This document shows, piece after piece, positions 8,105-16,921 of a stretch of DNA of 64,000 bases. Origin of the DNA: Moorella glycerini. GTDB taxonomy: Bacteria > Bacillota > DSM-521 > Neomoorellales > Neomoorellaceae. Location of the stretch: assembly GCF_009735625.1 (NCBI RefSeq), contig NZ_CP046244.1, positions 3,050,909 to 3,114,908 on the forward strand, in the 5' to 3' direction. Every line of letters starts with the position of its first letter. The stretch's first letter is position 1. Below the pieces are notes generated by a model. It ran no database searches and was not told the DNA's origin. It saw nothing but the letters and a program-made list of their open reading frames with translations. A program made the translations under genes and the position numbers.

Positions 8105-8245
8105 TTAGACGGAACCGCCGCCGCAGTCGGGAATATAGCAGTTGGCGTCCACAAAACTACAAACCGACTGGCAGGAAGGACATTTTTCCGGCGGCGCTTT
8201 GCCTTCAAAGGCATAACCGCAAACGGAACAGCGCCATTTGTTCAT
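8105..8245 (-). CDS. Rubredoxin-like small iron protein
   Basis: A 46-residue protein from the ATG at 8245, chosen because GGGAGGAAG lies just upstream; the longer reading is not supported. It contains WRCSVCGYAFEGKAPPEKCP with CxxC ... CxxC, the form of iron site found in the C-terminal domain of rubrerythrins rather than in true rubredoxins. The spacing of the two Cys pairs is only about 12 residues. Extra Cys residues follow (CSFVDANCYIPDC). Role: one-electron carrier, probably partner of the ferritin-like protein encoded next to it. Confidence 0.8.
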   Translation of the reverse strand: MNKWRCSVCGYAFEGKAPPEKCPSCQSVCSFVDANCYIPDCGGGSV

Positions 8246-8323
8246 GCCAATATACTTCCTCCCGGATCCGGGTGAGATTATTGTAGTCATTATTGTAACC
8301 AGGCTAGTTATTTTAGCATGTTT

Positions 8324-8485
8324 TCAAGCTTCAGGTTCAAACATCTCTTTGCCCGCGCTGCATACCGGGCAAACCCAGTCTTCCGGCAATGCGCTAAAGG
8401 GTGTTCCCGCAGGGATGTCGTTATCTGGATCGCCTTCGGCCGGATCGTAGACATAACCGCATACTGTGCAAACATATTTTTCCAT
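8324..8485 (-). CDS. rub: Rubredoxin
   Basis: A 53-residue open reading frame starting at ATG 8485 with AGGAGG a few bases upstream. It reads [20 protein letters not shown], then [20 protein letters not shown], i.e. the canonical CxxCGY ... CPxC rubredoxin with an acidic C-terminus. The mononuclear Fe(Cys)4 site carries electrons to desulfoferrodoxin, rubrerythrin and FprA. It lies 25 bases downstream of the desulfoferrodoxin gene, matching the rbo-rub operon known from Moorella thermoacetica. Confidence 0.95.
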   Translation of the reverse strand: MEKYVCTVCGYVYDPAEGDPDNDIPAGTPFSALPEDWVCPVCSAGKEMFEPEA

Positions 8486-8510
8486 GATTTTATACCTCCT
8501 GGATGATTAA

Positions 8511-8900
8511 TCAGTTGCCTTCTTGATTTGATTTCCAGTGGCCGTGGAGATTACAGTAGGCGCGGGCAGTAGCGCTGCTGGCTGCAGTGGCGAATACCGC
8601 TTCGGGGGCGTCGCCGGGTTCCAGGTGCTGTCGCAAGACCTGGCCGCCGGCCTGCAGTTCGATCCACTCAATATAATGCTTTTCTTCCATTGGATGGGGA
8701 ACACTGCCAACGGTCACTTTAAAACCACCATTAACTTTAGTAACTACCGGGACATGCTTTTCTTTGCTGGCGTCTACGGTGTTCTCTGCCAATAACTCCA
8801 TGGGTTTGCCGCAGCAGACCAGTGCCCCAACAGCGGGATGAAGGACCTCGACGATATTACCGCAAACATTGCACCTGTAAACCTGGCCGATTGCCGTCAT
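8511..8900 (-). CDS. dfx: Desulfoferrodoxin (rubredoxin oxidoreductase, superoxide reductase)
   Basis: A 129-residue 2Fe superoxide reductase from the ATG at 8900, which follows a strong AAAGGGGG; the upstream extension is untranslated leader. The N-terminal desulforedoxin-like domain holds [12 protein letters not shown] and [10 protein letters not shown] for centre I, and the C-terminal domain gives the five ligands of centre II: KHVPVV (His), [16 protein letters not shown] (two His) and CNLHG (Cys, His), plus the conserved Glu/Lys EK pair. It reduces superoxide to hydrogen peroxide using electrons from rubredoxin. It is divergent from the rubrerythrin operon. Confidence 0.96.
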   Translation of the reverse strand: MTAIGQVYRCNVCGNIVEVLHPAVGALVCCGKPMELLAENTVDASKEKHVPVVTKVNGGFKVTVGSVPHPMEEKHYIEWIELQAGGQVLRQHLEPGDAPEAVFATAASSATARAYCNLHGHWKSNQEGN

Positions 8901-8918
8901 AATTAAATTCCCCCTTTT

Positions 8919-8931
8919 AGTAAGGATTACT
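8919..8931. promoter_or_regulatory. Short inverted repeat in the divergent dfx-rbr control region
   Basis: AGTAA-GGA-TTACT, perfect arms, lies about 20 bases upstream of the dfx start between two divergent oxidative-stress operons. Its position suggests an operator, but it does not match the PerR or Fur consensus well. Confidence 0.3.
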
Positions 8932-9038
8932 ATTTGCAATTAATATTCGCTGTTATAGCCTTTTTTCCTGCTGGCTAAAAAATTTTTTAAAAAAGGTTCT
9001 ACCCTTTAATGCTCCTGAAATTAAACTGAATACCTGCC

Positions 9039-9067
9039 TTGACTTCCTAACTTTGGTAAGGTAAAAT
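9039..9067 (+). promoter_or_regulatory. Promoter of the rubrerythrin-fprA-hrb operon
   Basis: TTGACT (9039-9044), 17 bases, TAAAAT (9062-9067), about 30 bases upstream of the rubrerythrin start. It also shows that the longer ORF from 9066 would start inside the promoter. Confidence 0.7.
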
Positions 9068-9098
9068 GGCGTCGAAATCTTATAGAGGAGTGAGCAAT

Positions 9099-9674
9099 AT
9101 GCCCGGTCTTAAAGGTACCCGGACGGAAAAAAACCTGCTGACGGCCTTTGCCGGCGAGTCCCAGGCCCGCAACCGCTATACTTACTATGCCAGCCAGGCA
9201 AAAAAAGAAGGTTATGAGCAGATTGCAGCTATCTTTTTAGAAACTGCCGATAACGAAAAAGAACATGCCAAGCGTATCTTTAAATTCCTGGAGGGCGGCG
9301 AAGTAGAGATTAGCGCCGCTTTCCCGGCAGGTACCATCGCCACTACTTCCTTGAACCTGGCCGCCAGTGCCGACGGGGAAAATTATGAGCATACCACCAT
9401 GTATCCCGAGTTTGCCCGGGTAGCCGAAGAAGAAGGTTTCAAAGAGATAGCTGCCGTCTTCCGGGCCATTGCCCGGGCCGAGAAGGGACATGAAGACCGT
9501 TATCGCGCCCTGCTGGCTAATATAGAAAATAACCGTGTCTTTAAGCGGGATGAAAAGGTGACATGGCGCTGCCGCAACTGCGGTTATATCCATGAAGGCA
9601 CTGCCGCCCCAGAAATATGCCCGGCGTGTGCTCATCCCCAGGCGTTCTTTGAACTACAGGCGGAAAATTACTAA
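9099..9674 (+). CDS. rbr: Rubrerythrin
   Basis: 191 residues from the ATG at 9099 (AGAGGAG upstream). The diiron four-helix domain has [48 protein letters not shown] and [14 protein letters not shown], all with the expected Glu and His ligands, followed by a C-terminal rubredoxin-like domain [20 protein letters not shown]. It reduces hydrogen peroxide to water with electrons from NADH through Hrb or rubredoxin. First gene of the rubrerythrin-fprA-hrb operon. Confidence 0.96.
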   Translation: MPGLKGTRTEKNLLTAFAGESQARNRYTYYASQAKKEGYEQIAAIFLETADNEKEHAKRIFKFLEGGEVEISAAFPAGTIATTSLNLAASADGENYEHTTMYPEFARVAEEEGFKEIAAVFRAIARAEKGHEDRYRALLANIENNRVFKRDEKVTWRCRNCGYIHEGTAAPEICPACAHPQAFFELQAENY

Positions 9675-9764
9675 GGGGTAGCGATAGCCTATCATCCGGG
9701 TGCACCTGGCTCCTATGCCAGGCGATGCTTGCAAAAAACAAACCGAAAGGATGATTAAGAATCC

Positions 9765-10964
9765 ATGGGCCAGCCCGTTACCATTGCGGAAGGTATTTAC
9801 TGGGTGGGGGCCATCGACTGGAACATCCGCTACTTTCATGGCCCCGCCTTTTCCACCCACCGGGGTACTACATATAATGCCTATTATATTGTCGATGAAA
9901 AAACCGCTCTGGTGGATACCGTTTACGAGCCCTTTCAAGAGGAATTGATCGCCAAACTGAAGCAGATCCAGGACCCGGTGAAAATCGATTACCTGGTGGT
10001 CAACCACACTGAAAGCGACCACGCCGGCGCCTTCCCGGCCATCATGGACCTCTGCCCCGGCGCCCACGTCCTCTGTACCCAGCGGGGTTATGAAAGTCTC
10101 AGGGATCATTACCCTCATCTTGATTTCCAGTACACCATTGTCAAAACCAGGACCAGCATCAGCCTTGGTAAACGTTCCCTGACATTTATCGAAGCGCCCA
10201 TGCTCCACTGGCCCGACAGCATGTTTACCTATGTTCCCGAAGAGGCCCTGCTCATGCCCAACGATGCCTTCGGACAGCATATTGCCTCCAGCGCCCGCTT
10301 CGATGAGCAAGTAGATGTGGGACTCATCATGGACGAGGCGGCCAAGTATTACGCCAACATCCTCATGCCCTTCAGCAGCCTGATTACCAAAAAGCTGGAA
10401 GAAATCCAAAAGATGAACCTGGCCGTTAAGACTATCGCCCCCAGCCACGGCATTATCTGGCGGCGGGATCCCCACCGGATCATTGAGGCCTATGCCCGCT
10501 GGGCTGAAGGCAAAGGTACGGCGAAAGCCGTTATTGCCTACGATACCATGTGGCTGAGTACGGAAAAGATGGCTTATGCCTTCCTGGACGGCCTGGTGGC
10601 CGGGGGCTGTGAGGTCAAGCTCTTCAAGCTCTCCGTATCCGACCGCAATGATATTATCAAAGAGATCCTCGATGCCCGCGCCGTCCTGGTGGGCTCGCCG
10701 ACCATCAATAACGACATCCTGCCGGTGGTTTCTCCCCTCCTGGATGACCTGGTGGGCTTAAGGCCAAAAAATAAAATCGGCCTGGCCTTCGGCGCTTACG
10801 GCTGGGGTGGCGGCGCCCAGAAGATCCTGGAGGAGCGCCTGAAGGCCGCCAAAATCGAGCTTTTTGCCGAGCCCGGCCCCACAGTGAAGTGGGTGCCCAA
10901 GACAGAAGACCTGCAGCGTTGCTACGAACTGGGGCGGGAAATGGCGGCCAGAATTAAGGATTAA
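9765..10964 (+). CDS. fprA: Flavodiiron protein FprA (oxygen/nitric oxide reductase)
   Basis: 399 residues. The N-terminal metallo-beta-lactamase-like domain shows the diiron ligands His81-x-Glu83-x-Asp85-His86 in NHTESDHAG, His148 (MLHWPD), Asp167 (PNDAFGQH) and His228 (SHGIIW); the C-terminal flavodoxin domain starts with [16 protein letters not shown] and ends with [12 protein letters not shown]. It reduces oxygen to water and NO to nitrous oxide, receiving electrons from Hrb. The numbering agrees with the characterised Moorella enzyme. It is 90 bases downstream of rubrerythrin and 16 bases upstream of hrb. Confidence 0.97.
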   Translation: MGQPVTIAEGIYWVGAIDWNIRYFHGPAFSTHRGTTYNAYYIVDEKTALVDTVYEPFQEELIAKLKQIQDPVKIDYLVVNHTESDHAGAFPAIMDLCPGAHVLCTQRGYESLRDHYPHLDFQYTIVKTRTSISLGKRSLTFIEAPMLHWPDSMFTYVPEEALLMPNDAFGQHIASSARFDEQVDVGLIMDEAAKYYANILMPFSSLITKKLEEIQKMNLAVKTIAPSHGIIWRRDPHRIIEAYARWAEGKGTAKAVIAYDTMWLSTEKMAYAFLDGLVAGGCEVKLFKLSVSDRNDIIKEILDARAVLVGSPTINNDILPVVSPLLDDLVGLRPKNKIGLAFGAYGWGGGAQKILEERLKAAKIELFAEPGPTVKWVPKTEDLQRCYELGREMAARIKD

Positions 10965-10980
10965 CAAAGGAGGGAGCATT

Positions 10981-11673
10981 TTGGACACCAAAGCCCTGCA
11001 CACCATCTCTTACGGGCTATATGTTGTTACGGCAAAAAAGGGCGACCGCTGCAACGGCCAGGTTGCCAATACCGTCTTCCAGATTTCCTCGGAACCGCCG
11101 ACGGTTGCCGTCAGCATCAACAAGCAAAACCTGACCCATGAATTTATCCAGGCCGGCCAGAGCTTTGCCGTCTCGGTCCTGGCCAGGGAGGCCCCCCTCT
11201 CCCTCATCGGCCAGTTCGGATTTAAATCCGGCCGTGAGGTAGACAAGTTTGCCGGGTTGAACTACAAGCTAACGCAAGCAGGTCTTCCTTACCTGGCCGA
11301 GCACACCCTAGCGTACCTGGAAGCTAAAGTAAATCAAACGGTTGACGCCGGTACCCACAGCATATTTATCGGCACTTTAACGGACGCCGCCGTCCTGCTC
11401 CAGGGTGAGCCCATGACCTATGCCTACTACCACCAGGTCAAGCGCGGCACGACCCCGAAAACGGCGCCGACCTTTGTTGCCTCCCGGGAGGAAGCCGGGC
11501 CAGCAGCCGCTGCTCCCAGGTACCAGTGCACTATCTGCAACTATATTTATGACCAGCAGCAGGGCGACCCGGAGCACGGCATTGCTCCGGGTACCCCCTT
11601 TGAGGACCTGCCGGGCGAATGGGCCTGCCCTATCTGCGGCGCCGGTAAAGAAGCCTTCGAGAGAATTTGCTAG
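10981..11673 (+). CDS. hrb: High-molecular-weight rubredoxin Hrb (flavin reductase-rubredoxin fusion)
   Basis: 230 residues from a TTG at 10981 with AAAGGAGG eight bases upstream. Residues 1-165 form an FMN-binding flavin-reductase-like domain ([20 protein letters not shown] ... GQSFAVSVL), then a linker rich in Ala/Pro, then a rubredoxin domain ([11 protein letters not shown] ... WACPICGAG). It passes electrons from NADH to FprA and can support NO reduction. Last gene of its operon, followed by a strong terminator. Confidence 0.96.
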   Translation: MDTKALHTISYGLYVVTAKKGDRCNGQVANTVFQISSEPPTVAVSINKQNLTHEFIQAGQSFAVSVLAREAPLSLIGQFGFKSGREVDKFAGLNYKLTQAGLPYLAEHTLAYLEAKVNQTVDAGTHSIFIGTLTDAAVLLQGEPMTYAYYHQVKRGTTPKTAPTFVASREEAGPAAAAPRYQCTICNYIYDQQQGDPEHGIAPGTPFEDLPGEWACPICGAGKEAFERIC

Positions 11674-11695
11674 CTGCACCCTCTGGATTAACAAA

Positions 11696-11725
11696 AGCCA
11701 TCTGTCTCACGCAGATGGCTTTTTG
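11696..11725 (+). terminator. Terminator of the rbr-fprA-hrb operon
   Basis: Perfect 9-base stem AGCCATCTG/CAGATGGCT with loop TCTCACG, followed by TTTTTG. Confidence 0.9.
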
Positions 11726-11804
11726 TTCATTTCCCAATTAGTTATCCTCATAGGCCGCCAAAAATCCTCTCTGGGAATACCAGCTTGGGTGCAAATAGTT
11801 CAAC

Positions 11805-12542
11805 TCAATAAGCATACAACGTACCATATGGCCGTTTATTGTAGGGTATCAACTTGGTAAAGGGCCGGGCCAGGATCTTTTCGGCCTCCAAGTCAAAATA
11901 ACGGGCAAAATCGCCCACAATTTCCCGCAGGCGCTTCTGGTCAGCGGCTGTAGGTGGTACTGCTTTAACTTCTTTACCCAGGTAGAAGGTATCTACCTGG
12001 CCGCGGATAAAGATCTCGCCGCCGTGCATCCCGGTGCCTACAAAATTACCCACCATGGCTTCCCCGGGTTGCAAATCCAGGCCCAGCAGGACCAGGGTAC
12101 CACCGGCCATGTACTCGCCGAAAAAGTCCCCGGCCTTGCCGCCAATGACAATCAAGGGATTTTTCTCCCGGAAGGCCTTCATGTGGATACCCACCCGGTA
12201 GCCGACATTGCCGCGGATGAAGATCCGGCCGCCGCGCATGGAGTAACCGGCTATATCGGTGGCGTTGCCGTGGATAATTACCGTGCCGTCGTTCATGGTG
12301 TTGCCCACGCCGTCCTGGGCATTACCGAAAACCTCTATTTCCAGCCCGTCCATCAGGGCCGCCAGGTTGTTACCCGGCACACCGTAAATCTCCAGCCGGG
12401 CCCGGCCCTGGACCCCGGCACCGATGTAACGCTGGCCGTTGACGTTTTTTAAAACCAGTTCCCGGCAGCCGTTATCCAGGAGGGTCCTGATAGACTCATT
12501 CAGGACTTGATAAGACAGGCCCCGGGCATTCAAGGTTTCCAT
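11805..12542 (-). CDS. Glutamate synthase GXGXG-domain subunit (GltB3 / GlxC type)
   Basis: 245 residues composed almost entirely of the right-handed beta-helix found at the C-terminus of the glutamate synthase large subunit: repeated Gly-rich turns such as NGQRYIGAGVQGRARLEIYG, GNAQDGVGNTMNDGTVIIHG and RGNVGYRVGIHMKA. Here it is a separate polypeptide, as in archaeal glutamate synthases. It is the last gene of a five-gene minus-strand group of GltS parts downstream of glnA-1. The helix has a structural and coupling role between the amidotransferase and synthase sites; it has no catalytic residues of its own. Confidence 0.9.
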   Translation of the reverse strand: METLNARGLSYQVLNESIRTLLDNGCRELVLKNVNGQRYIGAGVQGRARLEIYGVPGNNLAALMDGLEIEVFGNAQDGVGNTMNDGTVIIHGNATDIAGYSMRGGRIFIRGNVGYRVGIHMKAFREKNPLIVIGGKAGDFFGEYMAGGTLVLLGLDLQPGEAMVGNFVGTGMHGGEIFIRGQVDTFYLGKEVKAVPPTAADQKRLREIVGDFARYFDLEAEKILARPFTKLIPYNKRPYGTLYAY

Positions 12543-12557
12543 AAAATCCCCTTCACC

Positions 12558-13790
12558 TCACTCTGCCAGCTTTTGCTGCCAGATGGTTTCCGGTAAACTC
12601 AAGAGACCAAAATCTGGCCGCAGCAATGCATCTTTAAAGGACGTGACCTCAATGCCTTCTTCGAGCAACTGGCGGTAGATGCCGGCCCGGTCAATTTTAT
12701 TGATCAGCAGCGCGCCTGCCAGGCGGTTATCCTTTAAAACCAGCTTGCGGTAGACCAGGGTGGCAGGGTCTACTTCCGTCAGGAGTTCATATCCCTCACC
12801 GGTGGCGGTACTGTTACCCATGCTGATAATATGCAGCCCCAGGAAACCAAGGGTGTTATAGGGCGGTAAAGGTAGATAGGTCTCCTGTGCCCCGGCCATA
12901 TTGCGCCCGGCTATTTTCCCCTGGATGGCGGCATGGGGTAGTAAAGGCGGGTTACCGGCCACTACATCCCCGGCGGCATAAACACCGGGTAAGCCGGTGC
13001 TGAGGTCTGGTCCCACCACGACGCCGCGGTTAATGGTTACCCCGGGTAAACCCTCGAGCAGCTCGACATTGGGCCGTACGCCGATGGCAATCACCAGGAT
13101 GTCGGCCTTGAGTTCCCGGCCGGATTTAAGCTCCATGAGGAGGCGGCCATCATCCTCCTGGCGGATGCTGGTCAGGGTATCGTTTAAATAAAGATTGACA
13201 CCCTTATCCTGCAGGAAGCCGGCTATTAAGGCTCCCGCTTCCGGGTCCAGGGCCGGAGCCCAGATACGGTCGGCCAGCTCCACCAGCGTTACTTTGACGC
13301 CCCGCTGCACCAGGCTCTCCATGGCCTTGAGACCCGTCGGGCCGGCCCCCAGGATGACGGCTTCCCGCCCGGGGATGGCAGCAGCCTCCAGGCGTCGAAC
13401 GTCGTCATAGTTTATAAAGGTAAAATAGTTGGCCGGTGTTAACCCCGCAATGGGCGGCACAAAGGGCCGGCCCCCGGTGGCGAGGAGCAAACGGTCGTAG
13501 GGAAGCTTCTCACCGTTATCCAGGTGAACCTGGCAGGCTTCCGGGTCCAGTTTTACAGCCCGGCGTCCCAGGAGGACGCAGACGTTATTTTGAGCATAAA
13601 ACTCTTGCGGCCGGTAGGGCATATCCTGGTCCTGGACCCGCTTTTCCAGCCAGTAGGAAATGAGGGGCCGGCCATAGGCATAATAGTTTTCCGCCGAGAC
13701 GATGGTAATGGAGCCTTCCCGGTCATACTCCCGGATTCCTACCACCGCGTTGACGGCAGCTACGGAATGGCCGATCAGGACGTAGTTCAT
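12558..13790 (-). CDS. FAD/NAD(P)-dependent pyridine nucleotide-disulfide-type oxidoreductase
   Basis: 410 residues. FAD-binding N-terminus NYVLIGHSVAAVNAVVGIRE, a NAD(P)-binding Rossmann motif AVILGAGPTGLKAMESLVQR near residue 150, and the second FAD motif GVYAAGDVVAG near residue 270. It resembles NADH-dependent rubredoxin/nitrite reductase-type flavoproteins. Its place between the ferredoxin gene (four-base overlap) and the GXGXG subunit indicates that it supplies electrons from NAD(P)H to the split glutamate synthase, replacing the normal GltD small subunit. The electron donor preference is not visible. Confidence 0.85.
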   Translation of the reverse strand: MNYVLIGHSVAAVNAVVGIREYDREGSITIVSAENYYAYGRPLISYWLEKRVQDQDMPYRPQEFYAQNNVCVLLGRRAVKLDPEACQVHLDNGEKLPYDRLLLATGGRPFVPPIAGLTPANYFTFINYDDVRRLEAAAIPGREAVILGAGPTGLKAMESLVQRGVKVTLVELADRIWAPALDPEAGALIAGFLQDKGVNLYLNDTLTSIRQEDDGRLLMELKSGRELKADILVIAIGVRPNVELLEGLPGVTINRGVVVGPDLSTGLPGVYAAGDVVAGNPPLLPHAAIQGKIAGRNMAGAQETYLPLPPYNTLGFLGLHIISMGNSTATGEGYELLTEVDPATLVYRKLVLKDNRLAGALLINKIDRAGIYRQLLEEGIEVTSFKDALLRPDFGLLSLPETIWQQKLAE

Positions 13791-14242
13791 GCCCCTGCCC
13801 TCCTTTCCTCAAAAACAAGGGCCCGGTTGGGACAGCCGGCCACGCAGGCCGGCTCATCAGCCTCCCGGCAGAGGTCGCATTTTAAAGGCACCGGGCGGCC
13901 GTTTTTCTCCCCGGGCCGGATGGCGCCATAAGGACAGCTGGCCACACAGGTCCAGCAACCCACACATTTGTCTTCCTGGCAGTAGACAATCCCCGTCTCC
14001 GGATCTTTGACCATGGCCCCGGAGATGCAGCCGGCCACACAGCGGGGGTCATCGCAGTGACGGCACTGGACGGCTACCGAGAGGGGCAAACGCTCTTCGA
14101 CAATAACCCGCGCCGCACCCCTTAAATTCTCGCGCTTATAGGCCCGGAAAAGATCACGGCTGCGGGAATGGGCCACAATGCAGTTCACTTCGCAGAGGTG
14201 ACAGTTCATGCAGTAGGCCGGCCGGGCATACACTTTTTTCAA
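13787..14242 (-). CDS. Polyferredoxin-type 4Fe-4S protein (HycB/GltS partner)
   Basis: 151 residues with four Cys clusters: CMNCHLCEVNC at residue 11, CRHCDDPRCVAGC near 60, CVGCWTCVASCP near 92 and CDLCREADEPACVAGCP near 120, enough for four [4Fe-4S] centres in the DMSO-reductase-B/HycB arrangement. Its stop overlaps the start of the flavoprotein gene. Inferred role: wire between the flavoprotein and the FMN/Fe-S synthase subunit of glutamate synthase. Confidence 0.88.
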   Translation of the reverse strand: MKKVYARPAYCMNCHLCEVNCIVAHSRSRDLFRAYKRENLRGAARVIVEERLPLSVAVQCRHCDDPRCVAGCISGAMVKDPETGIVYCQEDKCVGCWTCVASCPYGAIRPGEKNGRPVPLKCDLCREADEPACVAGCPNRALVFEERRAGA

Positions 14243-14259
14243 TGGTGTTCCCTCCCCTG

Positions 14260-15768
14260 CTACATTGCTTCGCCGGCATGCTTGACACCCAGGAGCTTCA
14301 GTTCCACTTCGTTTAAGCCTACGCCCTGCAGGTGCAGGCGGTTGCCGCGCAGGCTCTCAATGGAGTTGATGCCCATGCCGCCCAGCATTTCTTTTATCTC
14401 GTGGGACCAGCCCCGCAGCAGGTTGTAGAGGCGTTCGGCGCCGATTTCCGGGTTCAAGCGCCGGCTGCGGTAGGGGTCCTGGGTGGCAATACCCCAGCTG
14501 CACTTGCCGGTATAGCATTTCTGGCAGAGGTGGCAGCCCAGGGCAATCAAGGCGGCGGTGGCGATGTAGACCGCATCGGCACCCAGGGCAATGGCCTTCA
14601 CCACATCGGCGCTGCTGCGGAAGCCCCCGGCAGCCACCAGGGATACTTGGTTGCGGATGCCTTCCTCGCGCAAGCGTTGGTCCACGGCGGCAATGGCCAG
14701 CTCGATGGGAATACCCACATGGTCCCGGATCATGGTAGGGGCCGCCCCGGTTCCCCCGCGAAAGCCGTCAATGGCGATGATATCGGCCCCGGCCCGGGCA
14801 ATACCGCTGGCAATGGCCGCCACGTTATGGACGGCCGAAATTTTGACGGATACCGGTTTCTGGTAACGGGTTGCTTCTTTTAAGGTAAAGATTAACTGCT
14901 TCAAGTCTTCAATGGAGTAGATATCATGATGGGGAGCCGATGACAGGGCATCGGTACCCTCCGGTATCATTCTCGTCGCGGCCACAGGCGCGGTAATCTT
15001 TTCCCCCGGCAGGTGGCCGCCGATGCCCGGTTTGGCTCCCTGGCCGATTTTAATTTCGATCACCCGCCCGGCATTCAGGTAACCGGCATGGACGCCGAAG
15101 CGGCCCGAGGCCACCTGCACCACGGCGTGATCGGCATACTGGTAGAGGTCTGCAGGCAGGCCGCCTTCACCGGTATTAAACAGGGTGCCGAATGCTTTGG
15201 CCGCCCGGGCCAGGGATTCAAAGGCTTCATGGCTGATGGACCCGTAAGACATGGCGGAAAACATGATAGGGGTTTCTATGGGTACCAGGGGTGTTTTGGT
15301 TTTATCCTTGCGTTCCTCCCTGCTTACCGGCTCGGTCCGGCTGCCCAGGTAAGTCCGCAGTTCCATTGGTTCCCTTAAAGGATCAATGGAAGGATTGGTC
15401 ACCTGGCTGGCGTTAAGGAGCAGCCGGTCGAAATAGGTAGGAAAGGGCTGGTCGTTACCCATGCCGGTGAGGAGCACCCCGCCGGTTTCCGCCTGCTTGA
15501 CAATGTTGCGCAGGTGGCCTTCCGTCCAGTGGGCATTGGGCCGCATAGGCGGCGGGTTTTTATAAATAGTCAGCGCCCCGGCCGGGCAGATGCTGACGCA
15601 GCGCTGGCAGTTGACGCAGTTGGCATCAATGGTATAGAGGCGATCGTCTTCAGCGTCATACTTTTGGGCGTCAAAGCCGCACTGGCGCACGCAGGCCAGG
15701 CATTTAATGCATTTGTTGTCATCGCGGGCGACACTGAATTCAGGCGGCATCAGGCTGAGAGTCGGCAT
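14260..15768 (-). CDS. Glutamate synthase FMN/Fe-S central subunit (archaeal type GltB2)
   Basis: 502 residues from ATG 15768, which follows GGAGGAGG; an in-frame extension upstream is not used. The N-terminus carries two [4Fe-4S] ferredoxin motifs (CIKCLACVRQC, CVNCQRCVSICP) that are absent from the normal large subunit. The FMN-binding TIM-barrel follows with SVKISAVHNVAAIASGIARA, GFRGGTGAAPTMIRDH and LVAAGGFRSSADVVKA, then the 3Fe-4S-type CHLCQKCYTGKCSWGIAT. It makes glutamate from 2-oxoglutarate and ammonia channelled from the amidotransferase. It overlaps the amidotransferase gene by 19 bases. Confidence 0.93.
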   Translation of the reverse strand: MPTLSLMPPEFSVARDDNKCIKCLACVRQCGFDAQKYDAEDDRLYTIDANCVNCQRCVSICPAGALTIYKNPPPMRPNAHWTEGHLRNIVKQAETGGVLLTGMGNDQPFPTYFDRLLLNASQVTNPSIDPLREPMELRTYLGSRTEPVSREERKDKTKTPLVPIETPIMFSAMSYGSISHEAFESLARAAKAFGTLFNTGEGGLPADLYQYADHAVVQVASGRFGVHAGYLNAGRVIEIKIGQGAKPGIGGHLPGEKITAPVAATRMIPEGTDALSSAPHHDIYSIEDLKQLIFTLKEATRYQKPVSVKISAVHNVAAIASGIARAGADIIAIDGFRGGTGAAPTMIRDHVGIPIELAIAAVDQRLREEGIRNQVSLVAAGGFRSSADVVKAIALGADAVYIATAALIALGCHLCQKCYTGKCSWGIATQDPYRSRRLNPEIGAERLYNLLRGWSHEIKEMLGGMGINSIESLRGNRLHLQGVGLNEVELKLLGVKHAGEAM

Positions 15769-16856
15769 TGGGCTTCCTCCTCCAGGCGGCCGATGACCGG
15801 CTCGCCACCCTGCGGGTACCATACCCTTTCCACGTCAGGGCAAATTTCCCGGATGGCTGCTTCCTCGCTGGCCACATACAGGGTGGCGGCGTGAGAGCCG
15901 GCTACCAGGGGCCGCAGCTTAATGCGGTCATTCAGGGCCATAATGCCGCCGCTAAAGCCGACAATGATGGAAAAGGGCCCGTTCATCAGGAGGCTACCGT
16001 AAACTACCCGCAGGCGGGTATAAAGGTCGCGTTCCGCCGCGGGCAGGCGGTCAATCTCCTGCCAGAAGGGGGCTGCCAGGACCCTGGCCGCCAGTTCCAG
16101 GGGCAGGTTATGGCGCCGGACCAGTAAATCTATGGCGTAGGCGACTACTTCAGTATCGGTCTGCAGGGTCATTTTATAACCGTACATTTCTAAAAAGCGC
16201 CGGTTGGCCCCGTAGGAAGATATCTCGCCGTTATGAACTACCGACCAATCCAGCAGGGTAAAGGGATGAGCGCCGCCCCACCAGCCGGGGGTATTGGTGG
16301 GAAAGCGGCCGTGGGCAATCCAGCTGTAGGCCTGGTACTCGTCCAGGCGGAAAAACTCGCCGATATCTTCGGGATAACCCACTCCTTTAAAGGCTCCCAT
16401 GTTTTTACCGCTGGAAACGACATAGGCGCCGTTGACGCTATCATTGATGCGCATGACCAGCCGCGTCATGAAGTCGGCCTCTGTCTCTTGGGATTCTTCA
16501 ATTTTCGACAGCCTGGGGGTTACAAAATAGCGCCATAGTAAGGGCGCTTTGCCAATGGACCGGACATGACGGGTGGGGATACGGTCTTCGGCTTCAATAT
16601 AAAAATTATCCTTTATCAACTCTTCCACCTGGTTGCGGCTCAGCTTATCCTCAAAGAGCAGGTGGAGGGCATAATAATCTTGATATTCCGGGTAAATGCC
16701 ATAGGCGGCGAAGCCGCCACCCAGGCCATTGGAGCGCTCCTGCATCAGGGCAATAGACTGGATGATGGCGCTGCCGTTAACCCGGCGGCCGTCTTTATTG
16801 ATAAAGCCGCTGATGGCGCATCCCGAAGGTATCCGGTATTCTCCCTCCCTGAGCAT
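15750..16856 (-). CDS. Class II glutamine amidotransferase subunit of glutamate synthase (GltB1)
   Basis: 368 residues from the ATG at 16856 (AAGGAGGGAG upstream); the longer ORF would begin in untranslated repeats. The N-terminal nucleophile hydrolase fold is indicated by IPSGCAISGFINKDG, HGRFPTNTPGWWGGAHPFTL and VVHNGEISSYGANRRFL and TDTEVVAYAIDLL. The candidate catalytic Cys lies at residue 13, so a short propeptide would have to be removed to expose it as N-terminus. It releases ammonia from glutamine for the synthase subunit. First gene of the split GltS, 65 bases after glnA-1. Confidence 0.9.
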   Translation of the reverse strand: MLREGEYRIPSGCAISGFINKDGRRVNGSAIIQSIALMQERSNGLGGGFAAYGIYPEYQDYYALHLLFEDKLSRNQVEELIKDNFYIEAEDRIPTRHVRSIGKAPLLWRYFVTPRLSKIEESQETEADFMTRLVMRINDSVNGAYVVSSGKNMGAFKGVGYPEDIGEFFRLDEYQAYSWIAHGRFPTNTPGWWGGAHPFTLLDWSVVHNGEISSYGANRRFLEMYGYKMTLQTDTEVVAYAIDLLVRRHNLPLELAARVLAAPFWQEIDRLPAAERDLYTRLRVVYGSLLMNGPFSIIVGFSGGIMALNDRIKLRPLVAGSHAATLYVASEEAAIREICPDVERVWYPQGGEPVIGRLEEEAQCRLSA

Positions 16857-16876
16857 CGTTGCTCCCTCCTTAAATG

Positions 16877-16918
16877 GAAGTTTAAAGTTGAAGTTTGAAG
16901 TTAGAGGTGAGAGGTGGG
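16877..16918. repeat. Degenerate heptanucleotide repeat (six units)
   Basis: Six units of seven bases (GAAGTTT, AAAGTTG, AAGTTTG, AAGTTAG, AGGTGAG, AGGTGGG) fill the gap between glnA-1 and the amidotransferase gene. A second six-unit array of the same composition occurs at 52061-52102. Confidence 0.6.
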
Positions 16919-16921
16919 ATA

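Noticed and set aside
9654-10475. Long minus-strand ORF opposite fprA
   Set aside because: It is the complement of a confidently recognised flavodiiron gene; the product has no known motif and no ribosome-binding site.
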